A stretch of 64,000 bases of DNA from Cyanobacteria bacterium M_surface_10_m2_119 (GCA_016882525.1 VGPU01000007.1:1-64000); one strand, 5' to 3'; counted from the first letter of the stretch, positions 1 through 13,109 are shown. Notes: generated from the sequence alone by a model not told the origin. Translations and numbers: made by a program.

Positions 1-2
1 TC

Positions 3-2851
<2,849 letters not shown>

Positions 2852-2855
<4 letters not shown>

Positions 2856-3388
2856 GAGGGGCCCCGGGTCGGGAGGCCAGCGCCGCTGGCCTGATCCGGC
2901 ATCTGCAGCTCCTGCCTCACCCCGAAGGGGGCCATTACCGCGAGACCTACCGCTCGCGCGAGCAGGTGCAGACCAGGCGAGGCCCGCGAGCGGCCAGCAC
3001 GGCGATTCTGTTTCTGTTGGCGGCAGGCGAGCACTCCAGCTGGCACCGCATCGCCTCCGATGAGGTGTGGCTTCACCATGGCGGTGGGGCACTGCTGATC
3101 TACGAGCTCAGTGCAGCAGGGCAGGCCCGCTGCACCCGGCTCGGCCTCGATTTCGAGGGCGGAGAACGGCCCCAGCACGTGGTTCCCGGCGGCAGCTGGT
3201 TTGCCGCCGAACCCCTGCCAGGCAAGGACTGGAGCCTGGTGAGCTGCACGGTGGCGCCAGGCTTCGAGTTCAGCGATTTCGAACTGGCCAGGGCAGAGCA
3301 GCTCGCCGATGGGGCCGACCAGCTGGCCACCCTTTGCGGCCATTGGCAGCAACTGCTGAGCCCCGGAAGTGCCAGCCCAGGGAGCTGA
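2852..3388 (+). CDS. DUF985/cupin-like protein
   Basis: GTG start overlaps ileS stop; LLPHPEGGHYRETYRS, SSWHRIASDEVWLHHGG, VVPGGSWFAAEP typical of the DUF985 cupin family. Confidence 0.85.
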
Positions 3389-3429
3389 AACCCTGACCAG
3401 ACTCCCCCGGCAGCAGTTCACCCGGCCCC

Positions 3430-3747
3430 CTAGAGCCAGTGCGCCGGATCGAAGAAATGCTCCAGGGGTGCCGGCCCTGCCAGCCGCTCCTCGCTGGCGG
3501 GGTTCAGGGGGCCGCGGAGCAGCTCCGCCCCTTCGATCTGGGTGCCTGCCAGCAGCACTGGGTGGTCGGGGTCGAAGGCGGTGGGGTGGGTGGTGCTGCT
3601 GGAGAACCCTCGGTAGATGAGCAGCTCATAGGGTTCGCCCTCCAGTCGCCCCGACAGGCGCAGTACCCGGTCAGGGCGACTGCGGCTGCAGAGCTCCAGC
3701 CGTTCGATCGACAGGGGCTCAGCCATGGCGTCTTCAGGCAGGGCCAT
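3430..3747 (-). CDS. Conserved cyanobacterial hypothetical protein
   Basis: In-frame ATG (MALPEDAMAEPLSIERLELCSRSRPDRVLRLSGRLEGEPYELLIYRGFSSSTTHPT...); tightly packed with the next minus-strand gene. Confidence 0.7.
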   Translation of the reverse strand: MALPEDAMAEPLSIERLELCSRSRPDRVLRLSGRLEGEPYELLIYRGFSSSTTHPTAFDPDHPVLLAGTQIEGAELLRGPLNPASEERLAGPAPLEHFFDPAHWL

Positions 3748-3751
3748 GGGG

Positions 3752-4393
3752 TCAGAAGTCGCCGGCAACCCGGCCGAGCTTGGGCAGGCGCACCAGCAGC
3801 CACTGCAGCAGGCCGACCGCATAGCCCACCAGTCCCACGTAACCGATGAAGGCCGCCACAGCTGGCGTCCACTCGCCACCGAAGACGAAATCGAATCCCG
3901 TCTCCAGGTGCTCGTGCAGAACGAGCGGGGGCTGGAGCCAGGGAGCACAGCGCGGGCCCGCGATGCGCGCCGCATCGAAACAGCCGAGGGCCGTCGCGCT
4001 GAAGCCGGCACCGATCAGCCCCCAGAAGGTGAGGCTCCAGCGCCAGATGCGCAGGGTGAGCGGCAAGGGGCGCCAGGGGGGCAGATCAGCCAGCTCCTCA
4101 TTGAGATCCACCCACAGCCACACGCTCACCACCACCAGCAGCTGGGCGATCACCAGCACCAGGAAGCCCAGGGGGCGCCGATCGCTCAGCAGCAGATTGG
4201 CCACCAGCAGCAGGCTGGCCACCTTCCAATAGATCCCGAGCAGGCGCAGCAGCGCCCGCTCGCGGCGGAGTGCTGCCCACGCCAGCAGCACGAGGGGCAT
4301 GGCCACAGCCACGAGCACGCCCACGCGCAGATCGAGCCAAACCAACGAGCGATAGAGCAGGTCCGGCACGGCAGCGGTACGGGAAGTCGCCAT
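3752..4393 (-). CDS. DUF3177-like multi-pass membrane protein
   Basis: Translation MATSRTAAVPDLLYRSLVWLDLRVGVLVAVAMPLVLLAW... with several hydrophobic helices; cyanobacterial family. Confidence 0.75.
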   Translation of the reverse strand: MATSRTAAVPDLLYRSLVWLDLRVGVLVAVAMPLVLLAWAALRRERALLRLLGIYWKVASLLLVANLLLSDRRPLGFLVLVIAQLLVVVSVWLWVDLNEELADLPPWRPLPLTLRIWRWSLTFWGLIGAGFSATALGCFDAARIAGPRCAPWLQPPLVLHEHLETGFDFVFGGEWTPAVAAFIGYVGLVGYAVGLLQWLLVRLPKLGRVAGDF

Positions 4394-4429
4394 TATCCGC
4401 ACCCCCCTGCAGGCGATAGGTTCCACCAC

Positions 4430-5740
4430 ATGGCTGCTTTCTCCCTGCCGAGCTGGCTGAACCGGCGTCCCAGCGCCCCCCAGGCCTGGTGTCGCACAGC
4501 CCTGGCCAGTGAGACGTCGCTCGAGGCCTGCGTCGATGCCCTGCAGCAGCAGCTTCGGGGCAGCACCGGTGCCGATCTGGCCCTGGTCTTCGTCTCCGCC
4601 AGCTTCGCCAGCGACCTGCCCCGCCTGCTGCCCCTGCTGCGCCAACGGCTGCAGGCCGAGCACTGGCTCGGCTGCCTGGGGGGCGGCGTGGTCGGCACGG
4701 CACCGGGGACGGCCGCCCGGGAACTGGAGCAGCAGCCGGCCGTGAGCCTGGTGCTGCTGCGCCTGCCGGAGACCCGGATCCAGCCGTTCGTGATCGAGTC
4801 CCAGCAGCTCCCGGATCTCGACGGCCCGGCCGAACCCTGGCGCGCCCTGCTCGGCGACGGTGCAGCCGCCGATGGCACCTCGATGCTGCTCTGGATCGAT
4901 CCCAGCTTCAGCGGCATCAACGATCTGATCGCCGGCCTCGACTACGCCTGCCCATCCGCAAGCAAAGTGGGGGGGATCGCGACGCCCCACAGCGCCCCCC
5001 ATGGCTCCCTGCTGTTCGAGGAGCGGGTGTGCAGCGGTGCAGTGGGCTGCCTGATCGAGGGGGCCTGGGGGCTGGATCCCGTCGTCGCCCAGGGGTGCCG
5101 GCCGATCGGCCCGGTGTTCGAGGTGGAGCAGGCCCAGCGCAATGTGGTGCTGGAGCTCAGTGAAGGGAATCGCCGCAACACTCCCGTGGCTGCGCTGCAG
5201 GCGATCCTCACCGATCTCAGCCCTGCCGAGCGGGAGCTGGTGAAACACTCCCTGTTCCTGGGGGTGGGCCGCAACAGCTTCAGCCTGGAGAGCGGCAGCG
5301 AGCAGGGAACCAGCGCCTTCCTCGTGCGCAACCTGGTGGGGGTGGATCCCCGCAATGGCGCGGTCGCCGTGGCCGAGCGCATGCGGGTCGGCCAACAGGT
5401 GCAGTTTCAGCTCCGGGACGGCGAGGCCTCGCGCCAGGAGCTGCGGCAGTTGCTCGTGCGCCAGCAGCACCGACAGCCCGAGCCCCTGGCGGCTCTGCTG
5501 TTTGCCTGCCTGGGTCGGGGCAGCGGCCTCTACGGCCACGCCGACGGCGATGTGGGGCTCTGCCAGGAACGGTTTCCCGATCTGCCGGTCACCGGAGCCT
5601 TCTGCAACGGGGAGATCGGCCCGGTGGGAGGCACCACCCACCTGCACGGTTACACCGCCAGCTGGGCCTTTGTCGTGCCCCGACAAGCGGCAGCCCCCGA
5701 CCAGCCAGCCGCCACCAGCGGGTGCGAGGAGCTCCCCTGA
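4430..5740 (+). CDS. FIST N/C domain protein
   Basis: [11 protein letters not shown]...; [110 protein letters not shown] (FIST_C). Confidence 0.88.
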   Translation: MAAFSLPSWLNRRPSAPQAWCRTALASETSLEACVDALQQQLRGSTGADLALVFVSASFASDLPRLLPLLRQRLQAEHWLGCLGGGVVGTAPGTAARELEQQPAVSLVLLRLPETRIQPFVIESQQLPDLDGPAEPWRALLGDGAAADGTSMLLWIDPSFSGINDLIAGLDYACPSASKVGGIATPHSAPHGSLLFEERVCSGAVGCLIEGAWGLDPVVAQGCRPIGPVFEVEQAQRNVVLELSEGNRRNTPVAALQAILTDLSPAERELVKHSLFLGVGRNSFSLESGSEQGTSAFLVRNLVGVDPRNGAVAVAERMRVGQQVQFQLRDGEASRQELRQLLVRQQHRQPEPLAALLFACLGRGSGLYGHADGDVGLCQERFPDLPVTGAFCNGEIGPVGGTTHLHGYTASWAFVVPRQAAAPDQPAATSGCEELP

Positions 5741-6432
5741 TGGTGCGCCAGCACGTCAATCCCCTCAGCCGTTTCTTTCAGCAACCCAGGCCCCTGCCCC
5801 CGCCGGACGAGCTGTTCCGCGAGCCGGAGCAACCGATCCACCTGGACATCGGCTCAGCCCGTGGCCGCTTCCTGCTCGCCCTGGCCCAGGCCGAACCCCA
5901 GCGCAACTACCTGGGGGTGGAGATCCGGCGCGCCCTGGTGGAAGCGGCCGAAGCCGACCGGCAGGCCCTCGGCCTCGGGCACCTGCACTACCTCTTCTGC
6001 AACGCCAACATCAGCCTCCAGGACTGGCTGACGGCACTGCCTGCGGGCCAGCTGGAACGGGGCACGATCCAGTTCCCCGACCCCTGGTTCAAGAAGAAGC
6101 ACCACAAGCGCCGGGTGCTGCAGCCCCCCCTGCTGCAGGCGATCGCCGCCGCCCTGGCGCCCGGGCGGGAGCTGTTCCTGCAGAGCGACGTGCTGGCGGT
6201 GATTGAGCCGATGGTGGCCCTGGTGGAGGCCAGTGGCTGCTTTGAGCGCCCCCCGGCCGATGCCCGGCCCTGGCGGGAGCACAACCCCCTGCCGGTGCCC
6301 ACCGAGCGGGAGACCCATGTGCTACAGCAAGGCCTGCCCGTGTACCGGGTGCTCTACCTACGCAACGAAGCCCCCCTCCCCGCGCTGGATGCGCTGGAAG
6401 CGACGCTGGAAGCCGCCGATAATCCCGGCTGA
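5740..6432 (+). CDS. trmB: tRNA (guanine-N7)-methyltransferase
   Basis: [20 protein letters not shown] motif, [15 protein letters not shown] signature; ATG overlaps upstream stop. Confidence 0.93.
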   Translation: MVRQHVNPLSRFFQQPRPLPPPDELFREPEQPIHLDIGSARGRFLLALAQAEPQRNYLGVEIRRALVEAAEADRQALGLGHLHYLFCNANISLQDWLTALPAGQLERGTIQFPDPWFKKKHHKRRVLQPPLLQAIAAALAPGRELFLQSDVLAVIEPMVALVEASGCFERPPADARPWREHNPLPVPTERETHVLQQGLPVYRVLYLRNEAPLPALDALEATLEAADNPG

Positions 6433-6449
6433 CGCCAGTCCGGTCCCCC

Positions 6450-7763
6450 GTGGGCGAATCCGCCGCTTCCCTCGCTCCACCCCTGTTGCTGCGCTGGCAG
6501 GGTCTGCTGCGGGGCTGGCCTGCCGGCCCCCTCAGCCAGCGGCTGGTGCCCCTGGGCGGCCTGGTGCTTTGCGCCCTGATGGCGGGCCTGCCGCTGATCA
6601 GCCGCAGCGGACTGAGCCTGCTGATCCTCGCCAGCGGCTGGCTGTGGTTGCTGATCGCCCTGCGGCGCCTCCCCCGGGGCGGGCTTGGCCCCATCCATGC
6701 CTGGATCCTGGCGATCCTGGCCGTGGCGCTCCTGGCCACTGGGTTTTCACCGGTGCCGACCGCAGCGCTGAAGGGGCTGCTCAAGCTGGCCAGCTACCTG
6801 GGCGTGTACGCCCTGATGCAGGAGGTGCTGCAGGCGGCACCGCGCTGGTGGGACCGCATCGTCGGGTCGTTGCTGGCCGGCAGCCTGTTCACCAGCGTGG
6901 TGGGCATCCGCCAGCTCTACGCCGACACCGGTGAGCTGGCCCGCTGGGCCGATCCCAATTCCGTGGCCAGTGGCACGGCGCGGATCTACAGCACCCTCGA
7001 CAATCCCAACCTGCTGGCGGGCTATCTGCTGCCCGTGCTGCCCCTCGCCCTGGTGGCCCTGCTGCGCTGGCACCGCCCGCTGCCCCGCCTTTTTGCCCTG
7101 GCCAATCTGCTGCTGGGCACGGCGGCCCTGGTGCTGACATACAGCCGGGGCGCCTGGATGGGACTGGTCGCTGCCGCGGCCGTGGTGGTGGTGCTGCTGG
7201 CCGTGCGGGCCACCCGCCGCTGGCCGCCCCTGTGGCGCCGGGTGGTGCCCCTGGCGGTGCTGCTCGGGGGCGCGGTGCTGCTGGCCGTGCTGGTGTGGCA
7301 GCTGGAGCCCCTGCGGGTGCGGGTGTTGAGCCTGGTGGCCGGCCGCGGCGACAGCTCGAACAACTTCCGCATCAACGTGTGGATGGCGGCGCTGGACATG
7401 ATCCAGGCCAGGCCCTGGCTGGGCATCGGTCCCGGCAACGATGCCTTCAACCTCATCTACCCCCTCTACCAGCAGCCCAAGTTCAACGCCCTGAGCGCCT
7501 ACTCCATCCCCCTGGAGCTGCTGGTGGAAGCCGGGGTGCCGGGGCTGCTGGTGGGAGTGGGACTGGTGGTGGCCAGCGTGCGCCGCGGGCTGGTGCTCTG
7601 GCGCGGCGATGGTCCGTTCGCCCTGCCGGCCCTGGGGGTGCTGGCCGTGATCGCGGCGCTGGCGGTGCAGGGGCTCACGGACACGATCTTCTTCCGGCCG
7701 GAGGTGCAGCTCAGTGGCTGGTTCTGCCTGGCGACCCTCGCCGCGGCCCCCCAGCGTTCCTGA
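6450..7763 (+). CDS. ictB: IctB-like / O-antigen ligase-fold membrane protein
   Basis: Multi-TM; YSTLDNPNLLAGYLLPVLPLAL, GAWMGL, RPWLGIGPGNDAFNLIYPLYQQPKFNALSAYSIPLELLVEAGVPGLL typical of the cyanobacterial IctB family. Confidence 0.85.
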   Translation: MGESAASLAPPLLLRWQGLLRGWPAGPLSQRLVPLGGLVLCALMAGLPLISRSGLSLLILASGWLWLLIALRRLPRGGLGPIHAWILAILAVALLATGFSPVPTAALKGLLKLASYLGVYALMQEVLQAAPRWWDRIVGSLLAGSLFTSVVGIRQLYADTGELARWADPNSVASGTARIYSTLDNPNLLAGYLLPVLPLALVALLRWHRPLPRLFALANLLLGTAALVLTYSRGAWMGLVAAAAVVVVLLAVRATRRWPPLWRRVVPLAVLLGGAVLLAVLVWQLEPLRVRVLSLVAGRGDSSNNFRINVWMAALDMIQARPWLGIGPGNDAFNLIYPLYQQPKFNALSAYSIPLELLVEAGVPGLLVGVGLVVASVRRGLVLWRGDGPFALPALGVLAVIAALAVQGLTDTIFFRPEVQLSGWFCLATLAAAPQRS

Positions 7764-7769
7764 CTCCCC

Positions 7770-8750
7770 ATGTCGCCCCTGATCGCCGGGTTCGATGCCG
7801 GCCAGACCCACACGACCTGCCGGCTGATGGAACAGCGGGCCAGCGGGGAGCTGGTGCCCGTGGGGGAGGGGAAGGGTCCCGGCGTCAGTCACCTGGCCGC
7901 CCCGGGGGGCGAGGAGCGGTTTCAAGCCGCCCTGCGCCTGAGCCTGGCCACGGCGCGAGCCAGCCAGGACGCCCGCCAGCCCCTGCTTGCCGCCGGCGTG
8001 GGTGCCAGTGGCATCGAGGCCGGCAGCCCGGTGGAGTTGCAGGGCCGGCAACTGGCGGCCGCTGCCCTGGATCTGCCCCTGGAGCGGCTGGTGGTGCGCG
8101 GGGACGAACGCACGGCTCTGCGCGGCGCGTTTCCCGACGGGGCGGGGATTCTGGTGATCAGTGGCACGGGCTGCATCGCCGCCGGGCGCGACGCGGCCGG
8201 CCGGGAACACCGCTGCGGGGGCTGGGGCTGGTTGCTCGACGGCCGTGGTTCGGCCATGGACATCGGCCGCGATGGCCTGATGGCCAGCGTGCGCATGGCC
8301 GACGGGCGCGAACCGGAAACGCCCCTGCTCCAGGCACTCTGGAGCGCCCTGGGCATCAGCGACCCCCAGGCCCTGAAGGCCCGGGTGGTGCAGGCCGACT
8401 TCGGCCCAGCCGGCTTCGCGGCCCTGGCCCCCGCCGTGGATCGCCTGGCCCTCGCCGGCGATCCGGCTGCCGGCGCGATCATCCAGCGTTCCGCCGCCGG
8501 CCTCGTGGAGCTGGTGGCCGGCGTGGCCGCGGCCCTGGCCCTGGCGGAGCCTCCGGTCGCCGCGGTCGGCGGAGCCATGGCCCATCTCGCCAGCCTGCGC
8601 CAGGCCTGGAGCGCCGACCTGGCCGCCCGCCTGCCCCGCGCCAGGCTGGTGCCCCCCGGCCACGACGCCTGCCATGGGGCCGTGCTGCTGGCCCTGGAGC
8701 AGCTCGTGCCCCTCTGCCAGCACCAGCCCGCATCCGAACCCGCCGCCTGA
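7770..8750 (+). CDS. BadF/BadG-type ATPase, N-acetylglucosamine kinase-like
   Basis: GFDAGQTHTTC phosphate-1 motif, ILVISGTGCIAAGRDAAGREHRCGGWGWLLDGRGSAMDIGRDGL. Confidence 0.85.
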   Translation: MSPLIAGFDAGQTHTTCRLMEQRASGELVPVGEGKGPGVSHLAAPGGEERFQAALRLSLATARASQDARQPLLAAGVGASGIEAGSPVELQGRQLAAAALDLPLERLVVRGDERTALRGAFPDGAGILVISGTGCIAAGRDAAGREHRCGGWGWLLDGRGSAMDIGRDGLMASVRMADGREPETPLLQALWSALGISDPQALKARVVQADFGPAGFAALAPAVDRLALAGDPAAGAIIQRSAAGLVELVAGVAAALALAEPPVAAVGGAMAHLASLRQAWSADLAARLPRARLVPPGHDACHGAVLLALEQLVPLCQHQPASEPAA

Positions 8751-8768
8751 GGGATCTGTCACCCGCGC

Positions 8769-8798
8769 TTGGTCAACACCGGGGAGGGCGCGCATAAT
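8769..8798 (+). promoter_or_regulatory. Sigma70-type promoter upstream of the GGDEF/EAL gene
   Basis: TTGGTC (8769-8774), 18-nt spacer, CATAAT (8793-8798), about 30 nt before ATG 8830. Confidence 0.6.
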
Positions 8799-8829
8799 TA
8801 GCGTGCCAGCAGGGGTGACTACCAAGGGA

Positions 8830-11136
8830 ATGGTACTGGACCACCTGCTGAACACCCGCGGTGCCTCCCACTGGCGCTGGCGCCGCTGCCGTCGGGATCT
8901 GCGCCGGCAGCGACCGCCACGGGGCCTGGTGCCCGCGGTCCTGGGCACGACGCTGATCAGCAGTGGCGTGATCCTGGCCAGCGCCCTGAACAGTGAACGC
9001 TTCAATAACGATCTGCTCAGCCGGTTTGTCGACGAGAAGATCAATCAGATCGCCCGCAACCTGGAAGCTGAAACGCTCGACTGGGCGATCTGGAACGAGA
9101 CCCACGATCACCTGCTGAATCAGAACCCCGATTACTACAAAGATCAATACAACCAGTACAGCTTCACCCGCACACCCTTCGTGGTGTCGCTCAACCGGCA
9201 AGGCGCGATTCACTCCAGCACCACCTGGGACTTCAACCAGCAGCAGCCGGTTCCCCTCAGCTCAGCCCAGAGCAGCCAGATCCGCACACAGATCCCCTCC
9301 GGGGAACCCCTGAAGCCCGGGACTTTCCTGGCCCGCTTCGAGGGCCGCCCCTTCCTTTTCTCGGCCCAGCCGGTGCGCTCCACCGACAGCAGCGCCGGGC
9401 CCTCCGGCCGCCTGCTGTTCGTGCGGCCCCTGGACACCCAGGATGTGTCCTTTAAGGACAGCGACACCCTCAACCGGGCCCTGGGCGTGACGCGGGAGTT
9501 CTACGGCGAGGCACCGGCCCGGCGTCTCAACCCCCTCGCCCCACTGCACGTGACGGTGCCCCTCAAGCGCTGGCAGGGCACCACACCGATGCAGCTGGTG
9601 ATCGAGCGCCAGCCCCGGGAGCGTCTGGAGGCCTTGCGCGCCATCGTCGGACTCGGCCTGGCGGCCACCGCCCTGCTGCTGGTCATCCAGTTGCGCACCT
9701 ACGGCCAGGGGCGCCGCTACCGCCTGCTGGAGCGGCGCAGTCAGCGCGCCAGGCTGCAGACCAGTCGCGACCTGGAACAGCGGCGCAACCACGATGAGCT
9801 CACCGGTCTGCTGAGTGAATCAGGCCTGGCGCAGGCGATGGCCAGCCAGAGCCGGCGCTTCCCCGGCTTCACCCAGGCCATCGCCCACATTGATCTGGAT
9901 CACTTCTCGCTGATCAACAACGGCCTGGGCAAAGGGCTGGGCGACCAGGTGCTGCGCACCTTCGCCGAGCGCCTGCAGGAGGCGATCCACAGCAGCAGCG
10001 CCATCGCCCGTGTTGGCGGTGACAAATTCGCCTGCATTCTGATTGGCACCAGCAGCGCCGCCCTGCGTTCGGAGGTCTCCAGCCTCAGCCAGCATCTCAA
10101 TGATCTGAAGATCGAGTTGAACGGACAGCCGTTCAACATCACCGTGAGCATCGGTGCTTCGATCATCGAGGATGGCAACAGCAACCGGGCCCTTCATGAG
10201 GCCAGCTTGGCCTGCTCGGTGGTGAAAGTGGAGGGGGGGCATGGTTACCAGTTCTTCGGTGATGCCAAGGGCAGCACCAGCAGCTACCTGGCGATCCAGC
10301 AGGCCAACCAGGAACTGATCACGGCCATCCACGATCGGCGCCTCGAGCTGCATGCCCAGCACGCCTGGCAACTGAACCGCGGCAGCCTGCTGCCCGCCAC
10401 CTATGTGGAGCTGCTCTGCCGGATCCGTCATCCCGACACCGGCAAGCCCTACTGGCGGGAGAACATCATCGACGCCGCCCAGTTCTGCGGCAGTCTTCCC
10501 CTCTTAGACCAGACGATCGTGGAGCTGGCCTGCGCCAATCTCCGCGAACTGCTGCAACGGCCGGAGGGGCCGAAGGCAAACCCGGAGCTGGTTTGCGCGA
10601 TCAACATCACCCCCGACACCCTGATTGCGCCCACCTTCGTGCAGACCCTCGACCGGATCGTGGACAGCCATGGTCTCGATCCACGGACGCTCTGCCTGGA
10701 GATCACCGAACAGGCGGCCCTGCGCAACCCTGGAGAAGCGGTGGGAGCGATGAAAAAACTGCGTCAGCTGGGCTTTCGCCTGGCTCTCGATGATTTCGGC
10801 ACCGGCATGACCTCCCTCAGCTATCTGCGCGATCTGCCCCTGGATTACGTGAAGATCGACAAGAGCTTCATCCGCAAGTCATCCCAGGACAAAGCCAGCA
10901 ACCTCGTCGTGCAGTTCGTGGTGGAGTTGAGCAAGGAAATCGGCTTTCAGACAATCGCTGAAGGAGTGGAAGATGTGGAGCAACTCCTGCAACTCCAGGA
11001 GGCCGGGATCTCCATCGCCCAGGGCCATCTGATGACGCGCCCCAGGCCCTTCCTCTGCGACGCCGGCGCCTGGATCTTCGGCCAGTCCGGGGAGGCCGTG
11101 CTGGACAGCGCGCGCCGGCCAGCCCCGGCATGCTGA
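8830..11136 (+). CDS. CHASE4-like sensor with GGDEF (GGDKF) and EAL domains
   Basis: N-terminal TM, RNLEAETLDWAIWNETHDHLLNQNPDYYKDQY (CHASE4-like), HDELTGLLSESGL...ARVGGDKFACI, LCLEITEQAA, LALDDFGTGMTSLSYLRDLPLDYVKIDKSFI, QTIAEGVED. Confidence 0.9.
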   Translation: MVLDHLLNTRGASHWRWRRCRRDLRRQRPPRGLVPAVLGTTLISSGVILASALNSERFNNDLLSRFVDEKINQIARNLEAETLDWAIWNETHDHLLNQNPDYYKDQYNQYSFTRTPFVVSLNRQGAIHSSTTWDFNQQQPVPLSSAQSSQIRTQIPSGEPLKPGTFLARFEGRPFLFSAQPVRSTDSSAGPSGRLLFVRPLDTQDVSFKDSDTLNRALGVTREFYGEAPARRLNPLAPLHVTVPLKRWQGTTPMQLVIERQPRERLEALRAIVGLGLAATALLLVIQLRTYGQGRRYRLLERRSQRARLQTSRDLEQRRNHDELTGLLSESGLAQAMASQSRRFPGFTQAIAHIDLDHFSLINNGLGKGLGDQVLRTFAERLQEAIHSSSAIARVGGDKFACILIGTSSAALRSEVSSLSQHLNDLKIELNGQPFNITVSIGASIIEDGNSNRALHEASLACSVVKVEGGHGYQFFGDAKGSTSSYLAIQQANQELITAIHDRRLELHAQHAWQLNRGSLLPATYVELLCRIRHPDTGKPYWRENIIDAAQFCGSLPLLDQTIVELACANLRELLQRPEGPKANPELVCAINITPDTLIAPTFVQTLDRIVDSHGLDPRTLCLEITEQAALRNPGEAVGAMKKLRQLGFRLALDDFGTGMTSLSYLRDLPLDYVKIDKSFIRKSSQDKASNLVVQFVVELSKEIGFQTIAEGVEDVEQLLQLQEAGISIAQGHLMTRPRPFLCDAGAWIFGQSGEAVLDSARRPAPAC

Positions 11137-11654
11137 TCGGCCGCCACCCCTCAGCCATGACCGCGGATCGGCACCCACCCCAGGTCAGCGTTCGCCCCTG
11201 TGAGTTCGGCCTGGGACTGTTTGCGGTCCGGCCGTTTGCCGAGGGGGAGGAGATCCTGGAATTCAGCGGTCCCGAGCTCAGCTTCGAGGCGATGCTCGCC
11301 AAGGGGGAACTGGAGGCGAACACCCTCCAGATCGATGACAGCCTTTACCTCGACCTCGGCGCTCCCGGGGTGTACGCCAACCACTCCTGCCTGCCCAATG
11401 CCGGCGTCCGCAACGACCGACAGCTGGTGGCCCTGCGGTCGATCCGCGCCGGCGAAGAGATCCGCTACGACTACTCCACCACCATGTGGGAGAACCACTG
11501 GACCATGCCCTGCCGCTGTGGTCAGGTGAACTGCCGCCGGGTGGTGGCCGACTTCCCCACCCTGCCGTCCCAGCTCCAGCGCCGGTACCTGCATCTGCAG
11601 GTGGTGCAGCGCTTCATCGTCGAGCGCCTCAGGCAGCAGGTCAGGCCGCGTTGA
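11130..11654 (+). CDS. SET domain protein (putative protein-lysine methyltransferase)
   Basis: GLGLFAVRPFAEGEEILEFSG, VYANHSCLPNAGV, LRSIRAGEEIRYDYSTTMW, CRCGQVNCRRVV. Start could be ATG 11157. Confidence 0.88.
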   Translation: MLIGRHPSAMTADRHPPQVSVRPCEFGLGLFAVRPFAEGEEILEFSGPELSFEAMLAKGELEANTLQIDDSLYLDLGAPGVYANHSCLPNAGVRNDRQLVALRSIRAGEEIRYDYSTTMWENHWTMPCRCGQVNCRRVVADFPTLPSQLQRRYLHLQVVQRFIVERLRQQVRPR

Positions 11655-13041
11655 GGTGCTCCTCGGCCGCCGCCGCCAGGGTGCCGGCCCAGTGCTGCAC
11701 GAGCGCATCGGTCGCCGCCTCCACCATCACCCGCAACAGGGGTTCGGTGCCGCTGGCGCGCACCAGCACCCGGCCCTGGCCCTCCATCTCGGCTTCCGCC
11801 TGCTCGACGACGCGGCGCAGCGGCTCGCACTGCTGCCATTGCTGACGCCGCTCGCGGTCGGCCACCCGCACGTTCACCAGGGTCTGGGGATAGGGGCGGA
11901 AGCTCGATTCCAGCCAGTCGGCCAGGCTGCGGCCCTGGGCGTGCAGCAGGGTGGCGACCTGCAGGGCGGTGAGCAGACCGTCGCCGCTCATGCCGTGGCG
12001 CGCCGAGAGGATGTGGCCCGACTGCTCGCCCCCGAGGCCCGCCCCCAGTTCCTCCATCGCCCGGTGGACGTACTGATCGCCGACCGCGGTGCGCTCGAGC
12101 ACCCCGCCGCGGGCCTTCCAGGCCAGCTCGAATCCCAGGTTGGACATCACCGTGGCGACGATGCGCTGCTCGGGCAGGTCGCCGGCCTCCAGCAGGGCGC
12201 TCCCCCAGAGGTAGAGGATCTGATCGCCGTCCACGATCCGGCCCTGGCCGTCGACGGCCAGCATGCGGTCGGCATCGCCATCGAAGGCAAAGCCCATGGC
12301 CGCCCCACGCTCCAGCACCGCCTGGCGCAGGGCGGCCAGATGGGTGCTGCCGCAGTCCACATTGATCCGAGCGCCATCGGGCTGGCCATGGAGCACGGTG
12401 ACGTCGGCTCCGAGCTCCCGGAAGACCGCCTCCCCGCAGGCCGTTGCCGAGCCATGGCAGAGGTCGAGCACCACCGCACAGCCATCCAGACGGCGACCCT
12501 CGACACTGGCCACCAGGCTGCTGCGGTACTCCTCCAGCAGGTCGGCACGATCCCGGGCCTGGCCCGTGCCGTGGAAGGCCGGGGCCGGCACCTGACCAGC
12601 CAGACCGGCCTCGATCGCCTGCTGCTGCTGGGGGCTGAGCTTGGCGCCGGAGGCGCCGAACACCTTGATGCCGTTGTCTCCCGGCGGATTGTGGCTGGCC
12701 GACACCATCAGGCCACCGGCGGCCCCGCAGCGGCGGATCGCCCCGGGCACCGCCGGCGTGGGGCAGATGCCCAGTTGCCACACCTCCCGACCGGCGGCGG
12801 TGAGGCCGGCCGTGAGGGCCGCCATCAGCATCGGCCCGCTGCTGCGGCTGTCCATGCCGATCAGCACCGGTCCGTCGGGCGGCAGCACCGCGCCGCACCA
12901 GTAGCCCACCTGCAACGCCAGGGCAGGGGTCACCTGGGTGCCCACGGCCCCACGGATGCCGTCCGTGCCGAAACCGGCCACGGCGTCGCCGAGCGGACCG
13001 CCGATGGGGCTGCCCCCGGGCGCGACGTGGGACGCAGACAT
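11641..13041 (-). CDS. glmM: Phosphoglucosamine mutase
   Basis: FGTDGIRGAVG, MVSASHNPPGDNGIKVFG (phosphoserine loop), FAFDGDADRMLAVD, EQSGHI, VRASGTEPLLRVMVEA. Confidence 0.94.
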   Translation of the reverse strand: MSASHVAPGGSPIGGPLGDAVAGFGTDGIRGAVGTQVTPALALQVGYWCGAVLPPDGPVLIGMDSRSSGPMLMAALTAGLTAAGREVWQLGICPTPAVPGAIRRCGAAGGLMVSASHNPPGDNGIKVFGASGAKLSPQQQQAIEAGLAGQVPAPAFHGTGQARDRADLLEEYRSSLVASVEGRRLDGCAVVLDLCHGSATACGEAVFRELGADVTVLHGQPDGARINVDCGSTHLAALRQAVLERGAAMGFAFDGDADRMLAVDGQGRIVDGDQILYLWGSALLEAGDLPEQRIVATVMSNLGFELAWKARGGVLERTAVGDQYVHRAMEELGAGLGGEQSGHILSARHGMSGDGLLTALQVATLLHAQGRSLADWLESSFRPYPQTLVNVRVADRERRQQWQQCEPLRRVVEQAEAEMEGQGRVLVRASGTEPLLRVMVEAATDALVQHWAGTLAAAAEEHLNAA

Positions 13042-13109
13042 GGCATGGATCGGAGTGTGAGCAGGCTACGTGGCCCGGCTGGGGAGCCCGCCTCCCGGTG
13101 CCCCGCCGC

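Noticed and set aside
6747-9044. 765 aa minus-strand ORF
   Set aside because: Antisense to the clear ictB-like and GlcNAc-kinase genes; low-complexity His/Gln/Gly/Ala composition typical of GC-rich shadow ORFs.
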